Source of the DNA: CAZTCJ01 sp964612085
GTDB lineage: Bacteria > Pseudomonadota > Alphaproteobacteria > JAJFIK01
Direction: 5' to 3'
DNA: 64,000 nucleotides
NCBI GenBank assembly: GCA_964612085.1
Contig: CAZTCJ010000009.1
Span: 1 to 64,000 of the forward strand
Under the pieces are notes generated by a model. That model worked only from the letters and a program-made list of their open reading frames with translations. It was not told the origin of the DNA and searched no databases. The position numbers and the translations under genes were made by a program. How positions within the stretch are numbered: the first letter of the stretch is position 1; each line of letters begins with the position of its first letter. This document shows, in pieces, positions 1 to 9,069 of the stretch.

Positions 1-231
1 GCCCGTGCCGTGATAGCCCTGGATCATCACCCGCCGGTTGAAGGCAAAGCCTGCGAGGATGGCGATGGTGGTGTCCCGGTTGAACCGGTAGGTCTCGTCG
101 ATTTCCGGCACATAGTTGTTGCGGGCCGAGAACGCCGGCACCGCCATGTCCATATCGATGCCGAAAGTCTCTTTGGCCGAGACGGTTGTATCCGGTCCCG
201 CTTGTCCAAGGCCGTCTGGTGTATCGCTCAT
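1..231 (-). CDS. cobS: Cobaltochelatase subunit CobS, N-terminal fragment (cut by window edge)
   Basis: The first 77 residues are visible; the rest lies beyond the left edge. CobS is the AAA+ ATPase subunit of aerobic cobaltochelatase, which works with CobT and CobN to insert cobalt into the corrin ring during B12 synthesis. The fragment carries the family's N-terminal signature (FGIDMDMAVPAF near residue 23, then VPEIDETYRFNRDTTIAILAG) and ends inside the Walker A loop at GYHGTG (72-77). The ATG at 231 gives the usual CobS N-terminus. The gene reads leftward and is preceded by the J-domain gene on the same strand, a common alphaproteobacterial arrangement. CobT would be expected just outside the window. 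Confidence 0.93.
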   Translation of the reverse strand, partial: MSDTPDGLGQAGPDTTVSAKETFGIDMDMAVPAFSARNNYVPEIDETYRFNRDTTIAILAGFAFNRRVMIQGYHGTG

Positions 232-314
232 CAATCCGTCTTCCGTAAAAGTCCTGTTGATCGCCCGCCAGCGTTAAGCGCGGGATGGTTTTGCGGATGC
301 GCTAAGGCACCCTT

Positions 315-337
315 GTTATGAGACGAGATGTCATAAC
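315..337. repeat. 7-bp inverted repeat upstream of cobS
   Basis: GTTATGA (315-321) and TCATAAC (331-337) form perfect arms around a 9-base spacer. The site lies between the end of the J-domain gene and the start of cobS. It could be an operator for cobS or a weak hairpin after the upstream gene. No U-run follows it, so it is not a convincing terminator. Confidence 0.4.
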
Positions 338-402
338 ACCCGATTGGGAGACCCGTGCCAACCCGCCGCGCCAACCGGTCACAGCCGCACAAGGCTGGCG
401 GG

Positions 403-1071
403 TTACTTGAAGCCGGACGATTTGAGAAGCTGATAGGCCCGGATGACACGTCTCAGACTGTCTTCGGCGCCCCGGTCGCCGCCATTGGCGTCCGGATGGA
501 ACCGTTTGACGAGTTCCTTATAACGCGCTTTCACATCCTGCAATCCGGCCCGCTCATCGAGGCCCAGATCGTCCAGGGCGCCCCGTTGCAGACGGCTCAG
601 ATGCCGGCGCGGTTCGCGCGCATGTTCGCTCCGGAAACCCTCGGCCTGCTCGAAGAGATCGAACGGATCGCCCATGGGCCCCGAGCCGTTCAGGTGATCG
701 CGCTTGGGCCGGTCCTGCCCGGGCTTGAAACCGGGCGGCACGCTCGGACCGTTGCGGCCCCATTTGTTGACCCCGACGCCCCAGGTCGGCCGGTGACCGG
801 TCAAGGCGCTTTCCTGGAAAGCCGCGATTTCCTCGTCGGTTTTTCCGCGGAAATAATCCCAAGACTGATTATGCTCACGGGCATGCTGCTGACAGAGCCA
901 CCGGTACTCGTGCATGCGGTCGGGTGCTGCGCGCACCCGGCAGGCCGCCGTCGCGCGGCAACCGGGCCGCTGGCAAGGCCGCTCAGCCTCCGGTTCCGGC
1001 GCGCTTTCCGTATCCGGCTTAATCCGGATATCAAAGCCGAAAGGCGGTTTATAGTCGTAGGGCTCGGTCAT
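403..1071 (-). CDS. J-domain (DnaJ-like) protein with C-terminal J domain
   Basis: A protein of 222 residues. The last roughly 55 residues form a J domain with the HPD tripeptide at 192-194, followed by the typical amphipathic helix. J domains stimulate DnaK-type Hsp70 ATPase activity. The domain is C-terminal, unlike in DnaJ, and there is no G/F or CXXCXGXG zinc region. The N-terminal half has scattered cysteines and histidines (CQRPGC, then LCQQH, residues about 33-62) that could bind metal. I chose the ATG at 1071 (MTEPYDYKPPFGF); an upstream in-frame extension to 1140 looks non-coding. The gene is divergent from bolA, and this J-domain/BolA/CobS neighbourhood recurs in alphaproteobacteria. 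The client is unknown. Confidence 0.85.
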   Translation of the reverse strand: MTEPYDYKPPFGFDIRIKPDTESAPEPEAERPCQRPGCRATAACRVRAAPDRMHEYRWLCQQHAREHNQSWDYFRGKTDEEIAAFQESALTGHRPTWGVGVNKWGRNGPSVPPGFKPGQDRPKRDHLNGSGPMGDPFDLFEQAEGFRSEHAREPRRHLSRLQRGALDDLGLDERAGLQDVKARYKELVKRFHPDANGGDRGAEDSLRRVIRAYQLLKSSGFK

Positions 1072-1175
1072 GGCATAAGTATGGGTGGGCAAGCGTTGCA
1101 AGACAATGACAACACGGACTTGACATTGCCGGGATCGCACCTAATCCAGCAAATTCAACGGGAGACGAAGAACCG

Positions 1176-1451
1176 ATGAGCATCCGTGAAGGAATGGAAC
1201 ATAAACTTGTGGCGGCACTAAGCCCGTCGCATATCGAGATCGTGGACGAATCAGATTTGCACAAAGGCCATATGGGCGCGCGGCCCGGCGGCGAGACGCA
1301 TTTCCGCATGACCATCGTATCCAGCGCTTTCGAAGGGTTGAACCGGGTCGCGCGTCATCAAAAAGTGCACGACGTCTTAAGCGAGGAACTGGCCGGTCCG
1401 GTGCACGCGTTGAGCCTCGCCTTGAAGACGCCGGACGAGGCCGCCCACTGA
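1176..1451 (+). CDS. bolA: BolA family protein
   Basis: A 91-residue protein with the whole BolA fold. It begins MSIREGMEHKL and has a central HMGARPGGETHFRMTIVSSAFEGL followed by RVARHQKVHDVL, the conserved helix-turn-strand that carries the invariant histidine. BolA proteins bind [2Fe-2S] clusters together with monothiol glutaredoxins and act in iron and cluster trafficking. Length and motif spacing are normal for the family. The gene is divergent from the J-domain gene with a gap of about 100 bases that must hold both promoters. No glutaredoxin gene is visible nearby. Confidence 0.92.
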   Translation: MSIREGMEHKLVAALSPSHIEIVDESDLHKGHMGARPGGETHFRMTIVSSAFEGLNRVARHQKVHDVLSEELAGPVHALSLALKTPDEAAH

Positions 1452-1477
1452 CAATCTGTCTCAGGGCCTGAACGTTT

Positions 1478-2878
1478 TTACGGCTTGCCGCTGGGCACCG
1501 GCACTTTGGGCACCACGCGCACGGCCCGGCGGCCGCGCAAATGGGGCGGCGGCGTCACCCGCACGGCGGTGATCTGATTGCGCCAGCGCCGCAGGATTTC
1601 GAATTCGAAACCGTGGAAGGTGAAGACCTGACCCGGATTGGGAATGGTCTGCGCTTCGTGGATGACCAGACCGGCAATGGTGGTGGCTTCGTCATCGGGC
1701 AGTTTCCAGCGCATGGCCCGATTCAGGTCCCGGATCGCCACCGTGCCGTCAATATTATACGCGCCATCCGGCTGCGGACGGACGCCGGTCACATTCTCGT
1801 CATGCTCGTCGCGAATGTCGCCGACGATTTCCTCGATAATGTCTTCGAGCGTGATCAGCCCCATCAGCGCGCCGTACTCGTCCACCACCAGGGCGAAATG
1901 GCTGTCCTTCTGGAGGAAGGCCGCGAGCTGCGCCTGAAGCTCGGTGGTCTCCGGCACGAACCAGGGCGGGCGCAAGATGGTGTCGAGATCGAGCTTGTCC
2001 ACCTGCCATTCCACCCGGCCTAGCGCGCGCAGCAGATCCTTGGCATGGAGCACGCCGATAATGTTCTCAGGGTTGTCGCGCCAGATCGGGATCCTGGTAT
2101 GGGGCGCGTTCAGCACCTGATCCACGATCACCGCCCAGGGCTGACCACCATCGACCATGGTGATCGACTGGCGGTGGACCATGACCTCGCTGACTTCGAG
2201 ATCTCGCAGATCGAGAACGCCGCCGACCATCTGCAGATCGCTTTCAAGGCCGGGCCGCGCGCCCTGGGGCGCCGTGCGGGGCGGGGCGGATCCCATTTCC
2301 GCGTCATGCATCACGATGGTGCCGCGCAATTCATCGTGAACGGACAATACCTCGCTCCCGGCATCGATCTTGGCGCCGAAGAGCCTCAGCGTGCCGCGCA
2401 CCAGGATCTGGACGACCGCGACCACCGGACCGAACACCGAAACGAACAACCGGATGATCGGCGCAACCACCATGGCCATGCGGTCCGTATGCAGAATGGC
2501 ATAGGTCTTGGGCAGAACTTCCGCCAGAACCAGCACGAGCGCGGTCATGACCGCCGTGGCCGCCGCCACGCCCGCATCGCCGAACAGGCGCAGAAACAGG
2601 CTCGTCGCAATGGCGGAGGCCAGAATATTCACCAGATTGTTGCCGAGCAGGATGCCGCCGATCAGCCGCTCCCTGTCTTCCAGCAGATGGAGGACCGTAT
2701 GCGCCCGCTTGTTGCCGTCATCGGCGAGCTTGTGCAGGCGCCCGCGCGAGGCCGCCGTCAACGCGGTCTCGGATCCTGAGAAAAAGCCTGAAAAGCCCAA
2801 AAGGACGAAGATGGTGCCGATCGAGATCAGGCTCTCCCACTCCAAAAGGCGGGTCAGAAAAGACGGATCCTCGGTCAT
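1478..2878 (-). CDS. CorC/HlyC family membrane protein (CNNM domain, CBS pair, CorC domain)
   Basis: A 466-residue inner-membrane protein. The N-terminal CNNM/DUF21 region (about 15-200) has several hydrophobic helices and the family signature FSGSETALTAASRGRLHKLA. Two CBS motifs follow (about 225-345, including EVMVHRQSITMVD and a second repeat ending GLITLEDIIEEIVGDI). A C-terminal CorC_HlyC domain (about 360-450) completes it. Members are implicated in magnesium and cobalt transport or resistance; the CBS domains bind adenine nucleotides. The start ATGA overlaps the aroB stop by four bases, so translation is coupled to aroB. The name hemolysin sometimes used for this family is historical. 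Substrate is not decided by the sequence. Confidence 0.9.
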   Translation of the reverse strand: MTEDPSFLTRLLEWESLISIGTIFVLLGFSGFFSGSETALTAASRGRLHKLADDGNKRAHTVLHLLEDRERLIGGILLGNNLVNILASAIATSLFLRLFGDAGVAAATAVMTALVLVLAEVLPKTYAILHTDRMAMVVAPIIRLFVSVFGPVVAVVQILVRGTLRLFGAKIDAGSEVLSVHDELRGTIVMHDAEMGSAPPRTAPQGARPGLESDLQMVGGVLDLRDLEVSEVMVHRQSITMVDGGQPWAVIVDQVLNAPHTRIPIWRDNPENIIGVLHAKDLLRALGRVEWQVDKLDLDTILRPPWFVPETTELQAQLAAFLQKDSHFALVVDEYGALMGLITLEDIIEEIVGDIRDEHDENVTGVRPQPDGAYNIDGTVAIRDLNRAMRWKLPDDEATTIAGLVIHEAQTIPNPGQVFTFHGFEFEILRRWRNQITAVRVTPPPHLRGRRAVRVVPKVPVPSGKP

Positions 2879-4047
2879 CGCTGGGGCTCTCCAGCGCGCG
2901 GGCCCACGCCTTTGCCGGTCAGAAGCTCTTTCACGGGCTCAGGCGCGACACCGCGCGCGATGAACGCCGCGCCGATCCCGGAGGCCAGGATAAAGGTCAA
3001 TGCTCCGTCTACGGTTTTCTTATCGCGGGCCATGGCCGCCATCACATCATCCAGATCGAAATCAACGCCCAGATCGCCGGGCTCGGCGGGCAGGCCGACC
3101 GCCCTCAGATGGGCGCGCAAGGCTTCCGCCGCCCGGGTATCCGCGTGACCGAGCCGGGCGGACAGATCGAACGCCAGCCCCATGCCGACCGCCACCGCCT
3201 CGCCATGCAACACGCGGCCATCGTAGCCCGCGCATGCTTCAAACGCATGACCGAATGTGTGCCCCAGATTAAGAAGCGCCCGGCGACCCCGTTCCTTTTC
3301 ATCCTCGGCGACGATCGCGGCCTTGGCCAGACAAGACCGGCGCACCGCTTCGATCAGAAAGGCCGGATCGCGCGCCTTGACCGCCTGGTCCCGCGCGGTG
3401 AGCCAGTCGAAAAACGCGGCATCGCCCAGGGCACCGTATTTCACCACTTCCGCATAGCCGCTCAAATAATCGCGGCCGCTCAAACTGGCGAGGGTCCGGA
3501 TGTCGGCCAGCACCAGTTTCGGCTGGTGGAACGCGCCCACCAGGTTCTTGCCTTGGCCCAGATTGATGCCCGTCTTTCCGCCAACGGACGAGTCCACCTG
3601 GGCAAGCAGGGTCGTGGGGATCTGAATGAAGGCAATGCCCCGGTGCAGCGTGGCCGCCGCTAAGCCGGCCAGATCGCCGATGACGCCGCCGCCCAAGGCC
3701 AGGATCGTATCGCCGCGCTCGACGCCGAGCGCAATCAGCCGCCCGCAAACCTCTTCAAGATGGGCGAAGGACTTGGTCGCTTCGCCCGGCGGCAGAACGA
3801 TCGCATCGGCATGGATCTCTTCGGCCCCGAGCGCCGCGTTCACATGGCCGAGATAATGACCCGCGACCGTCTCATCGGTGACGATGACCGTCCGGTTACG
3901 GTTCAAATGCGGTTTGATAAGCCGCCCGGCCTGGCCGAGCACGCCCTCGCCGATGACGATGTCGTAACTGGCCGGGCCCAGATCCACGTGGAGCCGCGCC
4001 ATTTCCGTATGCGGCTCTTTTCCGGTACCAGAGGACGCGTTGGACAT
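2875..4047 (-). CDS. aroB: 3-dehydroquinate synthase
   Basis: A 390-residue cytoplasmic enzyme converting DAHP to 3-dehydroquinate in the shikimate pathway, using NAD and a divalent metal. Family motifs are intact: GGGVIGDLAG (119-128, NAD-binding), PTTLLAQVDSSVGGKTGIN (144-162), GYAEVVKYG (197-205) and a metal-ligand LNLGHTFGHAFE near 268. It follows aroK by six bases, so aroK, aroB and the CorC-type gene form one leftward operon. The chosen ATG at 4047 adds about 15 residues before MARLHVDLG at 4002, which is an alternative start. Confidence 0.96.
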   Translation of the reverse strand: MSNASSGTGKEPHTEMARLHVDLGPASYDIVIGEGVLGQAGRLIKPHLNRNRTVIVTDETVAGHYLGHVNAALGAEEIHADAIVLPPGEATKSFAHLEEVCGRLIALGVERGDTILALGGGVIGDLAGLAAATLHRGIAFIQIPTTLLAQVDSSVGGKTGINLGQGKNLVGAFHQPKLVLADIRTLASLSGRDYLSGYAEVVKYGALGDAAFFDWLTARDQAVKARDPAFLIEAVRRSCLAKAAIVAEDEKERGRRALLNLGHTFGHAFEACAGYDGRVLHGEAVAVGMGLAFDLSARLGHADTRAAEALRAHLRAVGLPAEPGDLGVDFDLDDVMAAMARDKKTVDGALTFILASGIGAAFIARGVAPEPVKELLTGKGVGPRAGEPQR

Positions 4048-4053
4048 GACCGT

Positions 4054-4641
4054 CTATTCGTTTCCATCCGCGCCGTTGCCGCCCGCGCTCAGATAATCGT
4101 CGATCGACTTGATCACCGCGCGCACCACATTGTCATGGGGCGCATCATTGGTATCGACGATGACATCGGCCTTGGCGTAGACCGGATAGCGTTCTTCCAT
4201 GAGCGCCTGCATGACGGTGTGCGGATCCCGGTTCTTCAAAAGCGGCCGGTGATTGCGCCGGGACACTCTTTTCACCAGCAAATCGAGATCGGCGCGCAAC
4301 CAGACCGAGATGGACTTCTGCGACATAATATCCCGGGTCTCTTCATGCATGAAGGCGCCGCCGCCGGTGGCCAGCACATGGGGCGGCCCGTCCAGCAGCC
4401 GGGCGATCACCCGCCGTTCGCCGTCCCTGAACTGGGGTTCGCCGAAATCCTCGAAAATCTCCGAGATCGACCGGCCGGCGGCCGCCTCGATTTCGCTATC
4501 GGCGTCCTTGAAAGGCATGTGCAGCGCTTGCGCCAAGCGGCGTCCAATCGTTGTTTTGCCAGCTCCCATCAGCCCGATGAGCGCAATCGTGTGCTCCCGG
4601 ACCCGCGCTTTTGCGCCTTCCATAGTCCATCCCGTGTTCAT
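4054..4641 (-). CDS. aroK: Shikimate kinase
   Basis: A P-loop kinase of about 195 residues that phosphorylates shikimate at the 3-hydroxyl. Visible motifs: LIGLMGAGKTTIGRRLA with Walker A at 26-31, a shikimate-binding DADSEIE near 47-52, FRDGERRVIARL, and the ATGGGAF loop at 91-97. The lid region RRNHRPLL also matches. The start is uncertain: ATGs at 4641 and 4623 and a GTG at 4674 are in frame. I used 4641; the domain itself begins only about 20 residues later. It is first in the aroK-aroB operon, as in many proteobacteria. Confidence 0.93.
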   Translation of the reverse strand: MNTGWTMEGAKARVREHTIALIGLMGAGKTTIGRRLAQALHMPFKDADSEIEAAAGRSISEIFEDFGEPQFRDGERRVIARLLDGPPHVLATGGGAFMHEETRDIMSQKSISVWLRADLDLLVKRVSRRNHRPLLKNRDPHTVMQALMEERYPVYAKADVIVDTNDAPHDNVVRAVIKSIDDYLSAGGNGADGNE

Positions 4642-4815
4642 CAAACCAACATGTAGACACGCTTCATAGCCCACTCATCCAAACCTCACAATGAAGGACA
4701 CCCCAGAGCGGCCCGGCGGATCGTCCTACTATCGTCGCAATTCTGTCCGCATGTTCACGGCCTATACCGTTCTGACTCGCACATCAAAACCGCTGTTGAG
4801 GAAGTGGCTCCAGCC

Positions 4816-4953
4816 ATGTTGCGTTTTGCGTTTGTTGCTCTTGTTCTCCTGGCTGTGCTGTCCGTTGCGGGACTTTGGTATGCGGCGGAAAGCGATGAAC
4901 CGGTGACACGAACCGTGGAAAAAGTACTGCCCTATGATGCGTTGGACCGCTAA
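4816..4953 (+). CDS. Small single-pass membrane protein (45 aa)
   Basis: A short open frame encoding 45 residues. It starts MLRFAFVALVLLAVLSVAGLW, a clear signal anchor or transmembrane helix, followed by a charged tail ending KVLPYDALDR. A GAGGAAG stretch lies about 11 bases upstream of the ATG. The last 20 bases overlap the start of the next gene in another frame, which fits translational coupling. I recognise no family. It may assist or regulate the exported protein encoded immediately downstream. The hydrophobic helix, ribosome-binding sequence and overlap argue that it is real, but the size keeps confidence moderate. Confidence 0.55.
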   Translation: MLRFAFVALVLLAVLSVAGLWYAAESDEPVTRTVEKVLPYDALDR

Positions 4954-6829
4954 GGCAGCCCTGGTTCTCACAGGCGCGGCTGTCGCAGCCGCGGCCTTGT
5001 CCGTGCCGTCCCAGGCTGACGACCGGGAGCGGCCCGTTCAACTGACTCCGGCCCGCGCCGTCAGCAGCCCCACATCAGGACAGATCCAGTCCGGCCCGAA
5101 CGATCCCCAAAGAGTGTCGCCGCTTTACGGCACCAGAGGCGGCGTGATCGAGGTGGAACGGATCCGGGGCCCGCGCGGGACCGGATCGGCGGCTTACGGC
5201 TCTCAAGGACAAGGATTCGGCGCGGGCGCCTGGGACGACACGCCGGAGGAAATCGCCGAAGCGCTGATCCGTGCCCTACCCGTCGGCGCGCCGTCGCCGG
5301 TCATGGGCAAACTGATTCGCAGCCTGCTGGAGACGCCGGGACCGGCCCGCGCAGCCCAGCCCATGACCCAGGTCAGCCAGGCGCCATCGCCCAATGCCCT
5401 CTGGCAGCCCCGCCCGGCCTGGCAAACGGACACGGAATCCAGCGAATTTCTCGGTATGCGCCTGTCGCGCCTGCTGGCCGCCGGTCATTTGGAGACGGTC
5501 TCCGAACTCGCCGCCCGCGCCTCGGGCCCGCAGACCGACCCGGCCCTGTCGCGGGTGGAAGCGGAAAGCCACCTGCTCGACGGCGACGACACGGAAGCCT
5601 GCGATCTGGCCATGCGCATGCGCCTGGAGACGGCCGAGCCGTTCTGGGTGAAACTGCGCGCCTATTGTTATTTCCTGCAGGATGCCCCGTCCGCCGCGCG
5701 CCTGATGGCCGATCTTCTGGGCGAACGCGGCGTCGATGCGCCGTTGTTCTTCGCTCTGGTGGACCGTCTGGGCGGCGGCGATCCGGTGCCGTCCGGCGCG
5801 TGGCGCACGGTCGATCCCCTGACCTACGCCATGGCAAGCCGGGCGGGCGATCCGATCCCCGCCGAAGCGCTCGATGGCGCCGATCCAGCGGTCCTGCGGG
5901 TTCTGGCCATGGATCAAACGCCGCTCTTCGGCGAGGACGATCAGGCCCGCCTGCTCAAGGCCGGGGAACGCAGCGTGGCCAGCGGCGCACTCGAACCGGC
6001 GGCCCTGGCCCGGCTCTATGGCGCCATGGCCTTTCCCAGCGAAGCGTTCGAAGCACCCTTGCGTTACGCCGAAACCCTGCCCGCGCCCAAGGCGAATGCC
6101 CTGTTCTACCAGCTCGTGGAAGCCGCCGGCACACCGGCCATGCGGGTCGAACTGCTGAGCGAGGCCTTGCGCGCGGCCCGTGCCTCCCAGAGCTATCTGC
6201 CGGTGGCCATGGTGCATGGGGAGCGGATCGTTCAAACCATGCCGGCGCCCGATCTGTGGTGGGCGGCCGCGGATATGGGCGCGGCATCCCTGATCGCGGA
6301 GCGGCCGGATCAGGCCTCCCGCTGGCGGGAAGTGCTGCAGATCCGGATTCGCGGCGGCGGCACGCCGGAGGATGTGGAACATCTGCGCCGCCTGTCCCTG
6401 CTGATGGCCGTGGCGGCCCCGCCGATGCCCGCGACGCGCAGGCCCCATCTGGCGCTTGACGCCTGGATCCGCATGGCCAGCGCGGGCCAGATCGCGGATC
6501 AGGGCCTGCACCGGGAGCTTCTGATCCTCGACGCCCTCGCCATGCCCCTGCCCGCCTCCGCCGATCTCTGGCTGATCAACCGGGAAATCGGCGCGCGGCC
6601 TACATCCAGGACCGGCAAGGCCAGCATTCTGGCCCGGCTCGACCGGGCGGCGGCCCGCAACCGCATCGGCGAGACCATCGCGCTTGCCCTGATCGCGACC
6701 GGCAAGGCCGGCCCCCGTGACGCTGACCCTCTTTTGGTGACCAGTGCCATTCGCGCCCTTGCGAAAATCGGTCTGACAAGCGACTCTCAACGTCTGGCGT
6801 TTGAAGCGGTGTTGATGTCGGACTCATGA
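4934..6829 (+). CDS. Large exported protein of unknown function, helical-repeat-like
   Basis: A 631-residue protein with a Sec signal peptide (MMRWTAKAALVLTGAAVAAAALS, cleavage likely near 28). A low-complexity linker follows (about 30-100, rich in Gly, Ser, Pro and Arg). The remainder is Ala/Leu-rich and helical, and resembles TPR-like repeats without a clean consensus. Comparable proteins sit directly upstream of xerD in other alphaproteobacteria, but I know no assigned function. The stop overlaps the xerD start (ATGA), and the small membrane protein overlaps its own start, so the three genes form a unit. It probably acts in the periplasm or on the envelope. No catalytic motif is seen. Confidence 0.8.
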   Translation: MMRWTAKAALVLTGAAVAAAALSVPSQADDRERPVQLTPARAVSSPTSGQIQSGPNDPQRVSPLYGTRGGVIEVERIRGPRGTGSAAYGSQGQGFGAGAWDDTPEEIAEALIRALPVGAPSPVMGKLIRSLLETPGPARAAQPMTQVSQAPSPNALWQPRPAWQTDTESSEFLGMRLSRLLAAGHLETVSELAARASGPQTDPALSRVEAESHLLDGDDTEACDLAMRMRLETAEPFWVKLRAYCYFLQDAPSAARLMADLLGERGVDAPLFFALVDRLGGGDPVPSGAWRTVDPLTYAMASRAGDPIPAEALDGADPAVLRVLAMDQTPLFGEDDQARLLKAGERSVASGALEPAALARLYGAMAFPSEAFEAPLRYAETLPAPKANALFYQLVEAAGTPAMRVELLSEALRAARASQSYLPVAMVHGERIVQTMPAPDLWWAAADMGAASLIAERPDQASRWREVLQIRIRGGGTPEDVEHLRRLSLLMAVAAPPMPATRRPHLALDAWIRMASAGQIADQGLHRELLILDALAMPLPASADLWLINREIGARPTSRTGKASILARLDRAAARNRIGETIALALIATGKAGPRDADPLLVTSAIRALAKIGLTSDSQRLAFEAVLMSDS

Positions 6830-7800
6830 GCGACAGGTCAGGCAAGGTGCCTTCGACGGGAAAGACGAGCCTCGCGGAAACCGTGAGCCAGTCGGCGCAC
6901 AAGCATATCGAGGCCTTTCTGGAAATGCTGAGCGCGGAGCGGGGCGCTGCGGGCAATACGCTCGAAGCCTATGCCCGGGACCTGCGCGATTTCGGGCATT
7001 TCATCGCCCGGCAAGGCCAGGAAATCATGAATGCGCGGGCGGAAGATCTGCGCGCCTATCTGCGCAGCCTGGAACAGGCGGGCATGGCCGCCTCGACCGC
7101 CGCGCGGCGCATGTCGTCCCTGCGCCAGTTCCATAAGTTTCTGTACACGGAAGGCATCCGCCCCGACGATCCGTGCCTGGGCCTCAGCGGCCCGCGCCCG
7201 CGCCGCGCCCTGCCCCGCACCATGAGCGAACGCGATGTGGAACGGCTTCTGGAAAAAGCGCGGGAAGACCGGACGCCGGAAGGCCTGCGGCTGTATTGCC
7301 TGATGGAGATCCTCTACGCCACCGGCGCGCGGGTCTCCGAACTGGTCGCCCTGCCCTTGAATGCGGTGGCTCACGATCCTCGCTTCCTGATGATCACGGG
7401 CAAAGGCGGCCGCGAGCGCCTGGTGCCGCTCAACCAGACGGCCGCCGACGCCCTCGGCGCGTACAAGACCGTCCGCCACCGGTTCGTGCCCCAGCGCAGC
7501 CGTGACTCGCGCTTTCTGTTTCCGTCCCGGGCCCGCCAGGGTCACCTGACCCGCCACCGCTTCGCCCAGCTTCTGAAGGATCTGGCCGCCCGCGCCGGGA
7601 TCGAACCGGACTCCCTGTCACCGCACACCCTGCGCCATGCCTTTGCCAGCCACCTGCTGGCCAATGGGGCCGACCTGCGCGCCGTGCAGAAAATGCTCGG
7701 CCATGCGGATATCTCCACCACCCAGATCTATACCCATGTGCTGGAGGAGCGGCTGAAATCCCTGGTCCGCCAGCATCATCCCCTGGCCCAGAAGGGTTGA
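6826..7800 (+). CDS. xerD: Site-specific tyrosine recombinase XerD
   Basis: A 324-residue tyrosine recombinase with the full catalytic set: R169 (ATGARVSEL), K193 (TGKGGRERL), H267 and R270 (PHTLRHAFASHLL), H293 (LGHADISTTQ) and nucleophile Y302 (IYTHV). The N-terminal SAM-like core-binding domain spans about 28-115. XerD with XerC resolves chromosome dimers at dif under FtsK control. The core-like neighbourhood and sequence favour chromosomal XerD over a phage or integron integrase. The start overlaps the upstream gene by four bases. The gene reads rightward; no dif site was recognised in the window. Confidence 0.93.
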   Translation: MSDRSGKVPSTGKTSLAETVSQSAHKHIEAFLEMLSAERGAAGNTLEAYARDLRDFGHFIARQGQEIMNARAEDLRAYLRSLEQAGMAASTAARRMSSLRQFHKFLYTEGIRPDDPCLGLSGPRPRRALPRTMSERDVERLLEKAREDRTPEGLRLYCLMEILYATGARVSELVALPLNAVAHDPRFLMITGKGGRERLVPLNQTAADALGAYKTVRHRFVPQRSRDSRFLFPSRARQGHLTRHRFAQLLKDLAARAGIEPDSLSPHTLRHAFASHLLANGADLRAVQKMLGHADISTTQIYTHVLEERLKSLVRQHHPLAQKG

Positions 7801-7941
7801 GGGATCCTTGACGATCTGCGGCTATCACTGATCTGGCCAAAGGGCCGCACCCCGTTTGGAACGGCTTGATTGATGCCCGCTGAAGGGCTACGAGCCACTA
7901 AAGCGTTTTCAGCGTGAGCGCCAGCGAAGGAGACCGCGCCC

Positions 7942-8931
7942 ATGAGCTTCACTAATCCGGACCGCCGGGCCATCCGCCTGTACCGCTCCCGCCTGTTTCT
8001 GCCGGGATCGCGCCCCGAATTCATCGAAAAGGCCGCCCGCAGCGAGGCCGATTGCGTCAATATGGATCTTGAGGACGCGGTCGCCCCGTCCGACAAGGAG
8101 CAGGCCCGGCGCAACGTCATCCAGGCACTCCACGACGTGGATTTCGGCTCCAAGGTCGTCGCGGTACGGATCAACGGGCTCAACACCCATTATGCTTATC
8201 GCGACGTGGTCGATCTGATGGAACAGGGCGGCGAACGGCTCGACGTGATCATGATCCCGAAAGTGGGCGTGGGCGCCGACATCTACGCCATCGACATGCT
8301 GGTCTCCCAGATCGAGATGGCGACGGGCCGGAAAAAACGCCTGGGCCTTGAAGCGGTGATCGAAAGCGCCCTGGGCATCGAGAATGTGAACGAAATCTGC
8401 GCCGCCTCGCCACGGCTTGAAAGCCTGCATTTCGGCGCGGCCGATTACGCCGCCTCCACCTATATGCGCACCACCAATATCGGCGGCAGCAACGCCGATT
8501 ATAAGGTCATGACGTTCCCGGACGACCAGGGCAACCGGGTGGAGCATTGGGGCGATTTGTATCACTACCCCATCATGCGGATGGTCTCGGCCTCCCGCGC
8601 GGCGGGCGTCACACCCATCGACGGTCCGTATGGCGATTTTTCGGATCCGGACGGTTTCCGCAACCAGGCCATGCGCACCGCCGTCATGGGCTGCGAGGGC
8701 AAATGGTGCATCCACCCGAAACAGGTGGCGCTTGCCAACGAGATCTTCACGCCGCCGCCCCACGAGGTGGAAAAGGCCCAGGCCATCCTTCAGGCCATGG
8801 CCGAGGCCCAAGCCGGCGGCGCGGGCGCGGCCACCTATAAGGGCACGCTGATCGATGCCGCCTCGATCCGCCAGGCGGAAGTGATCATGCGCCAGATGAC
8901 CATGATCCGGGAAAAAGAGGGCAGCGCGTAA
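7942..8931 (+). CDS. HpcH/HpaI-family CoA lyase, malyl-CoA/beta-methylmalyl-CoA lyase type
   Basis: A 329-residue TIM-barrel lyase with close overall resemblance to L-malyl-CoA/beta-methylmalyl-CoA lyases of alphaproteobacteria. Signatures: RSRLFLPGSRPEFIEKA, CVNMDLEDAVAP (acidic metal ligands), VVAVRINGLNT, DVIMIPKVG, LEAVIESALGIEN and GKWCIHPKQVALANE. Such enzymes cleave malyl-CoA to acetyl-CoA plus glyoxylate, or methylmalyl-CoA to propionyl-CoA plus glyoxylate, in the ethylmalonyl-CoA or related pathways. An AAGGAG ribosome-binding sequence precedes the ATG. No other ethylmalonyl-CoA pathway gene is in the window, so citryl-CoA lyase-like or other CoA-ester specificity remains possible. 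It stands alone between xerD and accA. Confidence 0.85.
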   Translation: MSFTNPDRRAIRLYRSRLFLPGSRPEFIEKAARSEADCVNMDLEDAVAPSDKEQARRNVIQALHDVDFGSKVVAVRINGLNTHYAYRDVVDLMEQGGERLDVIMIPKVGVGADIYAIDMLVSQIEMATGRKKRLGLEAVIESALGIENVNEICAASPRLESLHFGAADYAASTYMRTTNIGGSNADYKVMTFPDDQGNRVEHWGDLYHYPIMRMVSASRAAGVTPIDGPYGDFSDPDGFRNQAMRTAVMGCEGKWCIHPKQVALANEIFTPPPHEVEKAQAILQAMAEAQAGGAGAATYKGTLIDAASIRQAEVIMRQMTMIREKEGSA

Positions 8932-9069
8932 CGCGCGCTACCCCCGGCGCGCCGTCCCGTCAGATGCGCCGGACATTGACCGCCTGCGCCTGACGGGGCA
9001 ATGTCGCCGATTAACGCTGGGGCCAAACAGCAGGCGGGCCGTTTTCAGGCCTGCCGGGTGACGGGAAAC

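Noticed and set aside
4691..4906. A 71-codon frame upstream of the large exported protein
   Set aside because: It has no conserved features and overlaps the better-supported 45-aa membrane frame in another phase.
6826..7800. Tyrosine recombinase as a sign of a mobile element
   Set aside because: Its sequence and neighbours are those of chromosomal XerD; no element boundaries are visible.
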